Below, piece by piece: positions 5,506 through 5,599 of a DNA stretch of 5,599 nucleotides. The translations under genes and the position numbers were made by a program. This DNA comes from an uncultured Aquimarina sp. (GTDB lineage: Bacteria > Bacteroidota > Bacteroidia > Flavobacteriales > Flavobacteriaceae): NCBI GenBank assembly GCA_937958735.1, contig CALGNG010000349.1, forward strand, positions 1-5,599, in the 5' to 3' direction. Within the stretch, counting starts at the first letter, position 1, and each line of letters starts with the position of its first letter. The notes below the pieces were generated by a model. That model was not told the DNA's origin, ran no database searches, and worked only from the letters and a program-made list of their open reading frames with translations.

Positions 5506-5599
5506 ATGCAAAAACTCGCATTTCCATCATATAATTTCAGAGTCAAAAATAACGAAAATAAGACGTCTATTTTTGATATTATTCGCAAAAAATTTGTGA
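5506..5599 (+). CDS. HsdR-N-like protein, N-terminus (partial)
   Basis: The reading frame from ATG 5506 stays open to the window end and gives 31 residues. FPSYNFRVK (6-14), ENK (17-19) and SIFDIIRKKFV (21-31) match the start I know for a small Bacteroidota protein (about 150 residues) carrying the 'type I restriction enzyme R protein N-terminus' domain, a PD-(D/E)XK nuclease-like fold. In full-length members the catalytic residues come later, so they cannot be checked here. The protein is normally a stand-alone gene, not part of a restriction system, and its divergent pairing with holA is one I recall from other flavobacterial genomes. Its function is unknown as far as I know. The call rests on family recognition over a short stretch; the A-run before the ATG is a typical start context. 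Confidence 0.75.
   Translation, partial: MQKLAFPSYNFRVKNNENKTSIFDIIRKKFV

Noticed and set aside
5364..5588. Minus-strand reading frame overlapping the holA start and the divergent gene
   Set aside because: It overlaps two recognisable genes in other frames, and its product is low-complexity with no family resemblance.

Overview
The window reads as chromosomal DNA from an AT-rich member of the Bacteroidota, most likely the Flavobacteriaceae. The reasons are the low GC content, A-rich start-codon contexts without recognisable Shine-Dalgarno sequences, a pairing of holA with a divergent orphan HsdR-N-like gene that I know from this group, and a coiled-coil membrane protein of a type seen in flavobacteria. 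It looks like housekeeping chromosome. I see no phage genes, insertion sequence, tRNA, rRNA or CRISPR array.

Layout, left to right. Positions 1-125 hold the 3' end of an unidentified plus-strand gene, closely followed by proC (143-940, pyrroline-5-carboxylate reductase, last step of proline synthesis). A 98-bp gap with two inverted-repeat structures leads to an uncharacterised membrane-anchored coiled-coil protein (1039-1926). A long, nearly perfect bidirectional hairpin terminator (1935-1992) separates this plus-strand block from a converging minus-strand block.

The minus-strand block reads holA (4451-5455, DNA polymerase III delta), hisH (3781-4365), hisA (2820-3551) and hisF (2011-2766). 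HisA isomerises ProFAR to PRFAR. HisH (glutaminase) and HisF (cyclase) form the imidazole glycerol phosphate synthase that consumes PRFAR. The three his genes therefore encode two consecutive pathway steps, the second of which also releases AICAR to purine synthesis. No other his gene lies in the window: holA is upstream of hisH, and the terminator follows hisF. The rest of the pathway, including hisI/hisE, must be encoded elsewhere if it is present.

At the right edge a plus-strand gene starts at 5506, divergent from holA. Its 31 visible residues match the start of the small HsdR-N-like (type I restriction R-protein N-terminal) proteins of Bacteroidota.

The most unusual structure is non-coding. 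The 229-bp hisH-hisA gap is bordered by arrays of degenerate 7-bp units (TANNNAG), six in register on the plus strand next to hisA and two to four in the opposite orientation running into the hisH stop codon. I saw no strong candidate for a new multi-gene system. The best second looks are the heptamer-bordered gap, the small detached hisHAF cluster, and the uncharacterised coiled-coil protein with its structured 5' region.
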